Below are positions 37,708 through 46,357 of a stretch of DNA of 64,000 bases, piece by piece. The stretch covers positions 124,001-188,000 of the forward strand of contig NZ_KE136480.1 of assembly GCF_000407165.1 (NCBI RefSeq). The letters are read 5' to 3'. Below the pieces are notes generated by a model that saw only the letters and a list, made by a program, of their open reading frames with translations, did not search any database and was not told where the DNA came from. Each line of letters begins with the position of its first letter. Position 1 is the first letter of the stretch. A program made the position numbers and the translations under genes. The stretch is from Enterococcus haemoperoxidus ATCC BAA-382 (GTDB taxonomy: Bacteria; Bacillota; Bacilli; Lactobacillales; Enterococcaceae).

Positions 37708-37797
37708 AATTTAATCACCCTTCTTATTTAGCGTAAATAAAATTGGCGACAGTTACTGTTGTAAATTGTTCACAGAATAATGCTTGTTCTTTCTGAT

Positions 37798-38022
37798 CTA
37801 GCCAATCAATCTGATTTGGTCTTTTAGTAACACAAATAAATAAATAATCAGCGTTAAACTTGTGATCGACACTGCTAATAGAGTGAAATTGACTGCTAGA
37901 TCAAGCTTCTTTTTCTTTAGTTTTCTTGCTAAAAATACATCTCTGGAAAGTGTTACCAGAAAAAAAATCAACGACACAGAGGCAATGCCTCCCAATATAT
38001 AAATCCACAAATAATCTTTCAT
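37798..38022 (-). CDS. Small membrane protein of WxL cluster 2
   Basis: 74 residues with two hydrophobic helices (about 4-26 and 44-66) joined by a very basic loop ARKLKKKKLD. No family recognised. It starts 9 bp after the preceding small-protein gene, so it is co-expressed with the WxL complex. Confidence 0.6.
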   Translation of the reverse strand: MKDYLWIYILGGIASVSLIFFLVTLSRDVFLARKLKKKKLDLAVNFTLLAVSITSLTLIIYLFVLLKDQIRLIG

Positions 38023-38031
38023 CTTACACTC

Positions 38032-38349
38032 CTATACATGTATGCTATATACCTTACGTAAACTGATAACACCTAGAAATACGATCAAACAAGCGACGCC
38101 CAACAATAATAAAATGAACGATGTCATCATTTGTCCTAAATGCGGCAGTGCACCATCTGTTGCTGGATAGACTGGTGGTTTCGTTTCATAAATAGGTGGT
38201 TTGGGTTTATCTGGTTCAACAGACTGGTTGAAAGATATGCCAGTTTCTGTCTTTTCTTGCTCGGCAAACGCATGTGGTGCTTGACTGAACAAGAGTCCAA
38301 ATACACAAATCACAATAAATAGCGGCCAAATAAAGTAAGTTTTTTTCAT
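38032..38349 (-). CDS. Small Pro-rich surface protein with a degenerate sortase motif (LPHLG)
   Basis: 105 residues. A signal peptide (about 1-29) is followed by a Pro-rich mature part (PDKPKPPIYETKPPVYPATDG), LPHLGQ, a hydrophobic helix and a short tail. It corresponds in position and design to the LPXTG protein of WxL cluster 1, but the sortase Thr is replaced by Leu. The basic stop-transfer residues are weak (LRKVYSIHV). It may therefore stay as a membrane protein. Start and stop are tightly spaced with its neighbours (2 and 9 bp). Confidence 0.75.
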   Translation of the reverse strand: MKKTYFIWPLFIVICVFGLLFSQAPHAFAEQEKTETGISFNQSVEPDKPKPPIYETKPPVYPATDGALPHLGQMMTSFILLLLGVACLIVFLGVISLRKVYSIHV

Positions 38350-38351
38350 CC

Positions 38352-39455
38352 TTATTCACCATCTTTTCTATTGATTTTTTTTCGTTTTTTCTTTTGATTC
38401 CCTTGTTTTTTACGTTTCGCGATTCTGATTTTTTTCCATTGTTTCTCCCATTTTTTTCTTCTAAAAAGGGTTAATGACATAATCAAAACGGTGAGCACTA
38501 ATAAGCAAATCGCGCTACCTTTGATCCATGTTGGCGTAATGATCTTAAACGCACTTTCTTCATTCATTTTTTTGGCTTGTTGGTTGGTGATCGTGAATTC
38601 TTTACTAAGTTGCCATTCTTGATAGTCATTTGATGCATCCAATTTCAAGGTATAAGTACCCGACGGCAGATTCGCAATCCCCCAATCCATTTCAAAATCA
38701 AATGAACTGTTTGGTGCCATACTATAGTTTTCTACAGATTTTCTTTTAACGACTTCATCCGTTCCTTTTTTAGTCATCGTACCGACGATACTTAGATTCT
38801 CTAAGACTTTAGGTTCAGGATTTTGTAAGTTCGCTAAAACCATTTTTTTCCCGCGTTTGATTGAGGCCTTTACTGAATTTAAATTCAGCGTTTGCGCATT
38901 ATTGAATTCATCTCCTGATTGGGAAGTGATCAGCCCTACTCGATATGAAAATTCTGTTGAAACACCACTTTTTGCTTTTTCGCCTTGATCTAACGCAAAG
39001 ACGATTGCACCCATTTTCACACCATCATACTTTTCTTTTGACGGTGTAAGTTGAAATTTCACCGTTTTCTCTTCATAATTACCAACTGTAATTTCTGGAG
39101 TTGGAATTTTGAGCATCGACGTTACTGGCTCTTTTAATGTCGAATCGTAATATGTTTTATCATCGCTATATTCGATCGTTCCGCCGTCACCTGTGATCGC
39201 ATTAGTTCCAGATATCTTAATTCGCACATTCTCTTTTTTGGTACTTTTGATTCTTACCTCTAACGTTTGTGCTTCTCCAGGTGTGGTTTTCACATAAAAA
39301 TAACTTTTATTTGGATCTATTTGCGTGTTCGACTGTACTAGGGTTACTGTATAGCCTAAATTATTATCATCCTCTGCAGCCATCACTTGATCTGCAAAAA
39401 AAAATGATAAAAAGACACAGATAAATGATAGATATATCGCATTAATCTTTCTCAT
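38352..39455 (-). CDS. WxL-interacting protein (DUF916/DUF3324), cluster 2, first copy
   Basis: 367 residues. A signal peptide (about 1-26) is followed by DUF916 with YFYVKTTPGEAQTLEVRIKS, DUF3324 with YSMAPNSSFDFEMDWG, a C-terminal helix (about 312-332) and a very basic cytoplasmic tail (KRKKQGNQKKKRKK). It should anchor WxL proteins of this cluster. It begins 34 bp after an integral membrane protein gene. Confidence 0.88.
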   Translation of the reverse strand: MRKINAIYLSFICVFLSFFFADQVMAAEDDNNLGYTVTLVQSNTQIDPNKSYFYVKTTPGEAQTLEVRIKSTKKENVRIKISGTNAITGDGGTIEYSDDKTYYDSTLKEPVTSMLKIPTPEITVGNYEEKTVKFQLTPSKEKYDGVKMGAIVFALDQGEKAKSGVSTEFSYRVGLITSQSGDEFNNAQTLNLNSVKASIKRGKKMVLANLQNPEPKVLENLSIVGTMTKKGTDEVVKRKSVENYSMAPNSSFDFEMDWGIANLPSGTYTLKLDASNDYQEWQLSKEFTITNQQAKKMNEESAFKIITPTWIKGSAICLLVLTVLIMSLTLFRRKKWEKQWKKIRIAKRKKQGNQKKKRKKINRKDGE

Positions 39456-39489
39456 GAAAAAGGGTTCTCCTAACTACTAATATTTGTTC

Positions 39490-40188
39490 TTATTTAATCG
39501 ACTGAACGATGATCTCTACATGCCATTCATTACTTGCATCACATTCTATATATTTCACTAAGTTATATCCTTTCTTAGTAAAATAGTCTGTCCAATGAGC
39601 TAAAAACTCTTTTGAGTATTTTTCAGCCGCTTCTTTCGTTTGAAAAGGGCCTTCTACTTTAACTGTTTCATTTTCTTCATATCGTTCATCTTTTTCTTCG
39701 TATAAATACTTCGTAATAACGTATATGATATAAACAATCGTCATTGATACAATAAATAGTAGCAAGAATAAGGGCCAGATAATCGTCGTCATTAGTGCGA
39801 TAACATTAACGACCAGAAGCACCAGAAATGCGATCATTGAATAATTCATTTCTTTTTGCTTGGTTACTTCTTGCTTGTTTTTAATATAAAATATCAAGAT
39901 CAGGAAGAGATTTAGAGTCATTAGTAAAAAGGCAACAAACAAATACTTTAGTAGATCTTCTAAGTAGTAATTCACCACGAACAATAGCTGAATAATCAAC
40001 TTGGCATTTTTATCTACATAAAATATGGCTTCCTCATAAAACCTTGAAAAGAATACAAAGTTAGTGATCCACCCAATTAAAAGTAAAATTTCACCAAGAA
40101 AATAATATCGATATTTTTGATAATAATTCTTTTTATCTTTCACACATTTAGCCTTCCATTTCTTTACATAATTGCTTAGGTTCCTCAA
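39490..40188 (-). CDS. Multi-pass membrane protein with a small C-terminal cytoplasmic domain
   Basis: 232 residues with four hydrophobic segments (about 28-48, 75-105, 116-136 and 138-160). A roughly 65-residue soluble tail carries GPFQTKEAAEKYSKEFLAHWTDYFTKKGYN. I do not recognise the family. It lies between the cluster regulator and the first DUF916 gene, so it is probably co-expressed and might help export or assembly. Confidence 0.55.
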   Translation of the reverse strand: MRNLSNYVKKWKAKCVKDKKNYYQKYRYYFLGEILLLIGWITNFVFFSRFYEEAIFYVDKNAKLIIQLLFVVNYYLEDLLKYLFVAFLLMTLNLFLILIFYIKNKQEVTKQKEMNYSMIAFLVLLVVNVIALMTTIIWPLFLLLFIVSMTIVYIIYVITKYLYEEKDERYEENETVKVEGPFQTKEAAEKYSKEFLAHWTDYFTKKGYNLVKYIECDASNEWHVEIIVQSIK

Positions 40189-40282
40189 ATTATTTTCTCT
40201 CTTACCTGAATCAAGTTAACTGGTACGACAATCAATTTAAGGATCGTTGTTCTTGCTAATCGTTGCTTATAAAAAAACTAGA

Positions 40283-41032
40283 TTATTGTAAAACTTTTTC
40301 ACTTGTATTTTTGAAAGAAAATCGTTCGTTTTTTGAATAAGTAAGAAGATAGCCCTTTGTTCGAATGATTTCAATTTCAAAATACGTTTGTTCTTTTAGT
40401 TTATTTCTGATATGAAAAATGAAATTTGCTACTCTGTATTTTTCTAGCGCTTCTCCTGTTGTTGCACCATAGATTACTTCGTTGATTTCATCGTAGGTAA
40501 CAACATTGCCTATATTTTCATATAACAGCTCAATAATTTTGAATTCTTTTCGGGTTAATGCTATTATTTTGTCATGAACTACCAGACTCAGCTTTGATGG
40601 ATCTAGGAAATGATCGTCAGATGCTTTTTTTGGTCTCCCTCTGTTTAGTAACTGGTTTTTATAATTGAGTGCATTTTTTATTACGGTCCCAAGCATCTCA
40701 AATCCTTGATCTGATGAAATAATTTCTATTACAGAATTTTTACTCAAGTGAGGATACAATTTTGTCAATTCTGAGTCAGAATCTCCATTTAGAATCCAAA
40801 TAAACAAGGGATGATCTTCTTGTAAGTCAATCAACCATTGCATCGCCTTAACATAGTCTGATGATTTCTCCAAATTAATGACTAAACCATCTAATAAACC
40901 AATTTGTTTTTTTTCTGTAATTTCAATTAGTGAATAACTTTGTTCATTGAGGGCCCTGTTTATCAATAAACCTATGTTATCGCTCTGTTCAGAATCATCT
41001 CTGATATGTAATATGCCAATTGTATTTTCCAT
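40283..41032 (-). CDS. Winged-helix regulator of WxL cluster 2 with a receiver-like N-terminus
   Basis: The start is the ATG at 41032 with GAGGAGGG seven bases upstream; the frame continues 18 codons further without a ribosome site. 249 residues. The N-terminal half looks like a degenerate receiver domain. The C-terminal half is an OmpR-type winged helix (ALTRKEFKIIELLYEN, then VANFIFHIRNKLKE). No clear phosphoacceptor Asp is seen, so it probably acts without a kinase. It is the first gene of cluster 2. Confidence 0.7.
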   Translation of the reverse strand: MENTIGILHIRDDSEQSDNIGLLINRALNEQSYSLIEITEKKQIGLLDGLVINLEKSSDYVKAMQWLIDLQEDHPLFIWILNGDSDSELTKLYPHLSKNSVIEIISSDQGFEMLGTVIKNALNYKNQLLNRGRPKKASDDHFLDPSKLSLVVHDKIIALTRKEFKIIELLYENIGNVVTYDEINEVIYGATTGEALEKYRVANFIFHIRNKLKEQTYFEIEIIRTKGYLLTYSKNERFSFKNTSEKVLQ

Positions 41033-41135
41033 TTGGCTTCCCTCCTCTTCAATTTTTTCTACTATTTTTTCTTGTTTTATTAACAAACAGGAAAAATCAC
41101 TATAAACCTATAAATATCAACAGTTTCAGGGACTT

Positions 41136-41155
41136 TTGACGGCAAAGTTGACGGC
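41136..41155 (+). repeat. Paired TTGACGGC repeat, left of the integrase gene
   Basis: TTGACGGC at 41136-41143 and 41148-41155 (12-bp spacing). The same octamer is paired at 42420 and 42431, in the same orientation, on the other side of the integrase gene. The two pairs are 1284 bp apart and may be integrase-binding sites. Confidence 0.55.
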
Positions 41156-41249
41156 TTAAGTCGTAGTATGAAACAAACAGATCTGAACGATTTAGATAAG
41201 ATAAAATCAATTAAACTAATCTTTCGAAAAAGGTTCGTTAATTGAAAAC

Positions 41250-41301
41250 AAAAAAAAGACTATCTACTTCCCAAACGTGATAATTTTTGAAAAGTAGATA
41301 G
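41250..41301 (-). terminator. Terminator of the integrase gene
   Basis: CTATCTACTT pairs with AAGTAGATAG across a 22-nt loop, followed on the minus strand by a run of T. It begins directly after the integrase stop codon. Confidence 0.7.
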
Positions 41302-41302
41302 A

Positions 41303-42394
41303 CTAACTGATTAAATTGATAGCTTTTCTTTTTTCTGACATAAAAGAATTTACATAAACATCTAGCGTCATTTTCGTAGAATGATGACCCAACAAAGCGC
41401 TGATTGTCGCTATATTAACCCCTTTTTCTAGACAACGAGTAGCAAAACTGTGTCTAAGTTGATGAAAACGAATATTTGCAAAATGAAAACTTTGACAGAT
41501 TTTTTTTAGCCAGTTTGAAATTAGACGCGGTTCTGCTGGCTTGTTCCCTCCTAATACGAAATCTCCATTACTTTTTTGTTTTTGTTTGCTTAAAAGTTGA
41601 TTTACATTCTCAGAAAACGGGATAGTCCGCTTGGAGGTAATGCTTTTAGGTGTTCCTTCAATAATTTGTGTTTTTCTGTTTAAGCCATTAACCACTTGTA
41701 TTCGTTGAATTGTGCGTTGAACTGTAAGTATACTTTCTGAAAAATCAATGTCTTCCCACTTTAATCCAGCAATCTCTCCGATTCTCATCCCAGTTTCTAA
41801 CGCTAATATAATCGCAAGCCCCTTAGGGTGTGCGGCAGCTTTTTCTTTTAGTTTTGTTTGATCCTCCGATGTAATTGCATGTATATTATTTGGAGTTTTT
41901 TTCGGTAAAACGACATATTTACAAGGATTGTCTACAATTAATTCCCTTTTTACTGCAGCTGTGCAGCACGACATCAATACTTGATAGACGATTCGAACAG
42001 AATTAGGAGACAAGTGCTCCTCTATTTTTTTAATCCAGTCATTTAAATTGACCGTTGTGATGGATTGTAGAGGGATGTCTCCTAAAAAAGGCAGGATGTG
42101 TTTTATCATTTTATTTGTGTAACTAACATAGGTGCTGGGTTTCAACTGATCTTGTATTTCTGTTAACCAACAAGTTGCCCAATCATTGAGCGTGCCTTGA
42201 TAAGCAATTGTTTTAAAAGTATAATTATGTGAATAGAGTGCTTTCATTGTTAACAGTCTTTCTTTTAAGTCCATATATGTTTTATTATATACATATCCGT
42301 ATATAGCACTTCCATCACTTTTTCTTCCTTTTATGTATCTTCCTTCCCAACGACCATCTTTTCGTTTATAGATATTTTCACCTTTTCTTACCAT
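41303..42394 (-). CDS. Tyrosine site-specific recombinase (integrase)
   Basis: 363 residues: a short AP2-like arm-binding N-terminus (YKRKDGRWEGRYIKGRKSDG), a SAM-like core-binding domain, and the catalytic domain with Arg in TGMRIGEIAGLKW, HQLRH, LGHHS and the nucleophile Tyr in LDVYVNS. All of R-H-R-H-Y is present, so it should be active. AAGGGGG precedes the ATG. No excisionase, phage or conjugation genes are attached. It sits between the WxL cluster 2 regulator and the CRISPR array, as the likely remnant or driver of a small mobile element. Confidence 0.87.
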   Translation of the reverse strand: MVRKGENIYKRKDGRWEGRYIKGRKSDGSAIYGYVYNKTYMDLKERLLTMKALYSHNYTFKTIAYQGTLNDWATCWLTEIQDQLKPSTYVSYTNKMIKHILPFLGDIPLQSITTVNLNDWIKKIEEHLSPNSVRIVYQVLMSCCTAAVKRELIVDNPCKYVVLPKKTPNNIHAITSEDQTKLKEKAAAHPKGLAIILALETGMRIGEIAGLKWEDIDFSESILTVQRTIQRIQVVNGLNRKTQIIEGTPKSITSKRTIPFSENVNQLLSKQKQKSNGDFVLGGNKPAEPRLISNWLKKICQSFHFANIRFHQLRHSFATRCLEKGVNIATISALLGHHSTKMTLDVYVNSFMSEKRKAINLIS

Positions 42395-42419
42395 AAATCA
42401 TTTCCCCCTTAACTTTATT

Positions 42420-42438
42420 TTGACGGCGATTTGACGGC
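42420..42438 (+). repeat. Paired TTGACGGC repeat, right of the integrase gene
   Basis: TTGACGGC at 42420-42427 and 42431-42438 (11-bp spacing), within the integrase 5' leader. It is the same octamer and orientation as the pair at 41136. Confidence 0.55.
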
Positions 42439-42930
42439 GAATAAAATTATTGTATAAAAGCCATTAAACAATAAGATATAAAAGCAAACACAATGATTAA
42501 AATACAAAAAAATACATAAAACAGTGTTGACAAACTGAACAAAACATTATATTATCAGCTGAGAGACCTGAAAATAACATTATTCTTTCAGTTTTCTTGT
42601 TTGTTAATATAACAAGAATAAATTATTTAAAATAACATATATAAAACAATTTTTTCTGCAAAAAAATAATCTTTTCAGATTCATTTTGCTACGCAATTTT
42701 CTGTATTATTTGAATTATCCATAGGCATCATTGGGGACTTTTACTTTCTAGGTCTTTTTTTAATGCTTATGTATGTTTCAGTTAAGTGAATAGAGTGACC
42801 AAATAGTAGTAGGAAAACGAATGACAGCATGTCACTCTATTATACCTTTTATAAATATAACTTCTAGTTCCATTTTTTGTTGACTTTGTGATAGTTAAAT
42901 ATTGGATGTTTAGAGGTTTTTAATGGATAA
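42439..42930. other. Intergenic region between integrase and CRISPR terminator
   Basis: About 490 bp, very A+T-rich. On the minus strand TACAAT near 42449-42454 is a likely -10 for the integrase gene. I see no coding frame with a ribosome site and no further repeat. Confidence 0.4.
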
Positions 42931-42972
42931 AAAAGAAGAAAACCAGGCTAAAATGCTTGGCTTTCTTCTTTT
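42931..42972 (-). terminator. Terminator of the CRISPR array transcript
   Basis: AAAAGAAGAAA.CCAGGC pairs with GC.TGG.TTTCTTCTTTT (loop about 6 nt), followed on the minus strand by a T-run. It lies about 80 bp beyond the leader-distal end of the array. Confidence 0.75.
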
Positions 42973-43052
42973 AGTTATTTTATTTTGATGTAATCAACTG
43001 ATTTTTAGTACTTGATGAGCTATCCTAAGATAACTATAAACGTTGTAATCGA

Positions 43053-43348
43053 ATTTCACTCTAAACAGAGCTAGACCAGTTCACGTAAATTCTCCAGGAG
43101 GATCAGTTTTTATTTCAATCCACTAGCTCTAAACAGAGCTAGACTCAGCGTACTTTTTCACTTTATCAGCGCTACCTTTATTTCAATCCACTAGCTCTAA
43201 ACAGAGCTAGACGCACTATTTGGTCCAAAACAATAGTTAATTCAGGTTATTTCAATCCACTAGCTCTAAACAGAGCTAGACAATTTGTTACAGATATTAT
43301 TTTATGAAATGGGGAATTTCAATCCACTAGCTCTAAACAGAGCTAGAC
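43053..43348 (-). CRISPR. Type I-C CRISPR array, four full repeats plus one truncated, four spacers
   Basis: 33-nt repeats at 43112-43144, 43180-43212, 43249-43281 and 43316-43348 are identical. A 24-nt truncated one (9 internal bases lost) is at 43053-43076. Spacers are 35, 35, 36 and 34 nt. In crRNA orientation (minus strand) the repeat holds an 8-bp palindrome CTAGCTCT / AGAGCTAG and ends GTGGATTGAAAT, the end typical of type I-C. The degenerate repeat is leader-distal, as expected. The array is small, so acquisition may be rare or spacers were lost. Confidence 0.97.
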
Positions 43349-43516
43349 AGTGAAAACGGCAAAAATACACGATATATTTTCGCGTTTTCATAAAAAACAC
43401 TTATAAAATTAAATTCCCATGAGAAAAACAGCTTTTTATTGATAAAAATGGCTAAATTTTGGTGCGGATCCCTTAGCGATTTCATGTGCACTTAGGGTTC
43501 GCACTTAATTTTCTTA
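43349..43516 (-). promoter_or_regulatory. CRISPR leader
   Basis: A 168-bp A+T-rich region lies between the leader-proximal repeat and cas2. It includes an imperfect inverted repeat with GTGCGGAT...CCCT and AGGG..TCGCAC (about 43460-43503) next to cas2. The leader should contain the array promoter and the adaptation signals; I did not assign -10 or -35 boxes. Confidence 0.65.
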
Positions 43517-43807
43517 TTAAAATATCAGTGGCGCTTCTACATCAAAACTCTCCTTTACCCCTACATGCTCAACTTTATTTTGGTAATTATTCCCTAATCG
43601 GTAAATACGTAAACTATCTAATTCTTCATCAATTAAATCAACCAGTTCTTTCTTCAGCTTCGTTAACTCCGTTGCATCAACAACACATTCAAAAACAGAA
43701 TTCTGAACACGTTGTCCATAATCTTGACATTTTTTTGCTACCTTCCTCAAACGACGAGTTCCATTCTTCGAACTTGTTGCGACATCATAAGTAATCAACA
43801 CTAACAT
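43517..43807 (-). CDS. cas2: Cas2, adaptation subunit
   Basis: The start is the ATG at 43807 (MLVLITYDV), 7 bases after AGGTG; 96 residues. The ferredoxin-like fold opens with LVLITYDVATSS, whose Asp is the conserved Cas2 residue, and has RRLRKVAKKCQDYGQRVQNSVFEC. With Cas1 it forms the integrase that inserts new spacers. It is the last gene of the cas operon, next to the leader. Confidence 0.95.
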   Translation of the reverse strand: MLVLITYDVATSSKNGTRRLRKVAKKCQDYGQRVQNSVFECVVDATELTKLKKELVDLIDEELDSLRIYRLGNNYQNKVEHVGVKESFDVEAPLIF

Positions 43808-43816
43808 ACTTTTCAC

Positions 43817-44845
43817 CTACTTCCATAAAAACGGTGGATAACCATCTAAATCACCTCTTAAAAAGCGACTTAATAATAATGCCTGAGAGTAAGGAACTAG
43901 CCCCCAATTGATTTTCTCACCTAAAAATGGATGCTGAATTTGTTCTTGTTTTTTCTCTTGCCATTTTTGAAAGAAGGTACGCCTACCATCATCCGTCAAA
44001 ATGACTGCACCACTTTCTTTTTTGACAAAATCCTTTTCGGTCACCATTTTCTTATTAATCAACGTTAAAACAAAACGATCCGCATAAATCCCTCGCAACT
44101 CTTCCATCAAATCTAATGCTAAAGAAGCTCTACCTGGTCGATCTTGATGCATAAAGCCGACATAAGGATCCAGTCCAACCGTTTCTAATGCAGCAGCACA
44201 TTCTTGCGCTAACAAAGTATACGCTAAAGAAAGCATAGCATTTACATTATCCAAAGGCGGCCGACGGTTTCTACCATAAAAACCGAAATCACTTTTTTGC
44301 TGTAAAATCATTTGATCAAACAATAGAAAATAACGATTCGCAGCTTGTCCTTCGATTCCTCTTAATGTTTCTAAATCCCCAACTTGGCGAATATCTTCAA
44401 TGTATTTTTTTAATTCGCCAGAAATTTGCTTAAAACGCTCGACATCAATTCTCATCGGGTTTTCTCTAGTCATTCGCTCCAACATCCAACGTTGATTGTA
44501 CAATTTACCAATAATAAAATGACGAGCAATTTCTAAGCTTTCTGCTTCTTTATCCGATAGACGATATTGCTTTTTCCGCAATGTGACATTACCAGTTGTG
44601 CCGCCAGTCACTCGACTGCCAAACTTACCAGAATTTGTTAAAAAGGTTATGCCTATATTTTTTTCAGCGCATTTACGCATCAATGCTGGACTAGCACCTA
44701 AATAACCAGAGGTGACAATCGCTTCTATATTATGAAGTGGAACTCTATTTTTCTGTTCATCAATTTTGACGACAATATTCTCACCGTCTAAAGCTAAATA
44801 GGCATCTCGAGTTGTTACAAATAAGGTATTCAACAGTTTTTTCAC
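43817..44845 (-). CDS. cas1: Cas1, CRISPR integrase (type I-C)
   Basis: The start is taken at the GTG at 44845, which overlaps the cas4 stop as GTGA and lies 7 bases after GGAGG; the ATG two codons upstream is only 2 bases from that site. 342 residues. Metal-binding residues fall in RGIEGQAANRYF (Glu), the FMHQDRPGRASLALDLMEELR stretch (His, Asp) and nearby. It catalyses spacer integration together with Cas2, with Cas4 selecting PAM-containing prespacers. Confidence 0.95.
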   Translation of the reverse strand: MKKLLNTLFVTTRDAYLALDGENIVVKIDEQKNRVPLHNIEAIVTSGYLGASPALMRKCAEKNIGITFLTNSGKFGSRVTGGTTGNVTLRKKQYRLSDKEAESLEIARHFIIGKLYNQRWMLERMTRENPMRIDVERFKQISGELKKYIEDIRQVGDLETLRGIEGQAANRYFLLFDQMILQQKSDFGFYGRNRRPPLDNVNAMLSLAYTLLAQECAAALETVGLDPYVGFMHQDRPGRASLALDLMEELRGIYADRFVLTLINKKMVTEKDFVKKESGAVILTDDGRRTFFQKWQEKKQEQIQHPFLGEKINWGLVPYSQALLLSRFLRGDLDGYPPFLWK

Positions 44846-45495
44846 TCGCATAACCTCCGATCTAAGTAACCTTTAACGGTTTGAACATTCATTAATTTAG
44901 GTAAACAGATATTTTGTAGGGAACATTTTTTGCAAAAGTTGCCAGTTTTTACCTTTGGTGTATAGCGTCTAGTCCAATACTGGTGCATTTCTGCTATATT
45001 TTTTTGTAATTCTTCTCGTAAAGCTGGCGTGATCTCGATTTCTTCTCTACGTTTGGTTTCATGATAATATAAATAGCCTTTCGGCACTTCGCAGACAAGC
45101 ATTTCCTCTAGACAAACGGCTTGCGCAGTTAATTGCAAAATATCACTGAGTTCTTGTTTAGGCTTTCCGTGTTTGTATTCAACCGGAACAGGAGAAAAAG
45201 TTCCGGATTCTCCATTTAGAGGTACACCATTTGGATCTTGCACAAATTCCACCACATCACAGATTCCAGTGATTCCTAAGGTTGGTGAATGAATTGGCAA
45301 TGCACGAACAATCAAGCGATCTTTACGCTTCTCTCTAATCGTTGGCTGATCCGCTTTTTCATGCAGATATTGCCCTTCTAACGTTAAAACATTTTCTTGC
45401 CATTGCTGTTCAATATGAATCAATGCCCACTGACGACGGCAAAACAGAAAATGCTGGATGCCTGAAATCATTAAAAAATCCTGTTCATCGTACAT
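44842..45495 (-). CDS. cas4: Cas4, PAM-selecting nuclease
   Basis: 217 residues. The iron-sulfur cysteines are one in HFLFCRRQW near the N-terminus and three in GNFCKKCSLQNICLPK near the C-terminus. RecB-nuclease motifs GICDVVEF and PVEYKHGK lie between. Cas4 processes prespacers and defines the PAM in type I-C adaptation. It starts directly after the cas7 stop codon and overlaps cas1 by 4 bases. Confidence 0.94.
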   Translation of the reverse strand: MYDEQDFLMISGIQHFLFCRRQWALIHIEQQWQENVLTLEGQYLHEKADQPTIREKRKDRLIVRALPIHSPTLGITGICDVVEFVQDPNGVPLNGESGTFSPVPVEYKHGKPKQELSDILQLTAQAVCLEEMLVCEVPKGYLYYHETKRREEIEITPALREELQKNIAEMHQYWTRRYTPKVKTGNFCKKCSLQNICLPKLMNVQTVKGYLDRRLCE

Positions 45496-45496
45496 G

Positions 45497-46354
45497 TTAT
45501 AGCCCTTCGATGACTGTTAGCTCGATCCCTTCTAGTGGTTCCACGGTTACTTTGTAATCGTCAAATGATTTTGCGCGGTCGACTTCAGGAATTTTTTCAA
45601 TTTTTACAGAGCGATGGACTTTCGCAGATGACGCTTTACCCATTTTGCTTGGGTGTTCCCACCAGTAAACCTTTTCGACTGCCATACTACCATCTGGACG
45701 AGCGGATGATGCATCGTTTTCGAAAAGAGTGGTTAGGGCTTCTTTGATCTTTTCTGCATCTGCCTCGGTAAAACCTGTTTTTTCTGCTAGTTGGACGTTG
45801 ATACTGCCGTTGAAGACATAGACGCCAAAGTCGACGAAATGTTTGGTTCCCATGGTGTCTGAGCCTTTTTTGTCACCAGTAACAGAATTCACACTTTTTG
45901 TAATTTGCATCGTGTTGATGTCAATTGGATCTATGCTAACAGCTGTTTGTATCGAAACCGGTCCACGAACACCAACAGACAAATCAGAGCCTTTAAAAGC
46001 AAATACTTGTCCAAAACTTCTAGTATCCATAAATGTTTTACAAGCGACTTCTGCGTAACGATCTGCATCTTTTTTCTTGTCTTTAATGATTGCTTCTAGT
46101 TCTTCGACTGCATCTGCTCGGTCTTTCAAACTTTTAAATCCATCATCTGCACGGTCATCAGACTGAACAAAAATATGTTCACCTAAGTCTTGCAGTCGAT
46201 TACGAATTTTACGTTTGATTGCGACATCTGATATTTCACCAAAACCATCAAAATTTTGTCGTGGGCGATTCCCGTTTAATGGATCACCGTTTGGGTTGGC
46301 ATTTGTTACTGAAACAATTACTTTAAAATCAATTTTATTTTCTAGTGTACTCAT
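45497..46354 (-). CDS. cas7: Cas7c (Csd2), Cascade backbone
   Basis: 285 residues. The start FKVIVSVTNANPNGDPLNGNRPR and DTRSFGQVFAFKG...VGVRGPVSIQ are typical of Csd2 proteins. Several copies polymerise along the crRNA and flip every sixth base. GGAGG precedes the ATG. It is between cas8 and cas4. Confidence 0.95.
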   Translation of the reverse strand: MSTLENKIDFKVIVSVTNANPNGDPLNGNRPRQNFDGFGEISDVAIKRKIRNRLQDLGEHIFVQSDDRADDGFKSLKDRADAVEELEAIIKDKKKDADRYAEVACKTFMDTRSFGQVFAFKGSDLSVGVRGPVSIQTAVSIDPIDINTMQITKSVNSVTGDKKGSDTMGTKHFVDFGVYVFNGSINVQLAEKTGFTEADAEKIKEALTTLFENDASSARPDGSMAVEKVYWWEHPSKMGKASSAKVHRSVKIEKIPEVDRAKSFDDYKVTVEPLEGIELTVIEGL

Positions 46355-46357
46355 TGT

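Noticed and set aside
43460-43503. Inverted repeat near cas2 considered as a cas operon terminator
   Set aside because: No T-run follows on the minus strand, and its place in the leader suggests an adaptation or regulatory element instead.
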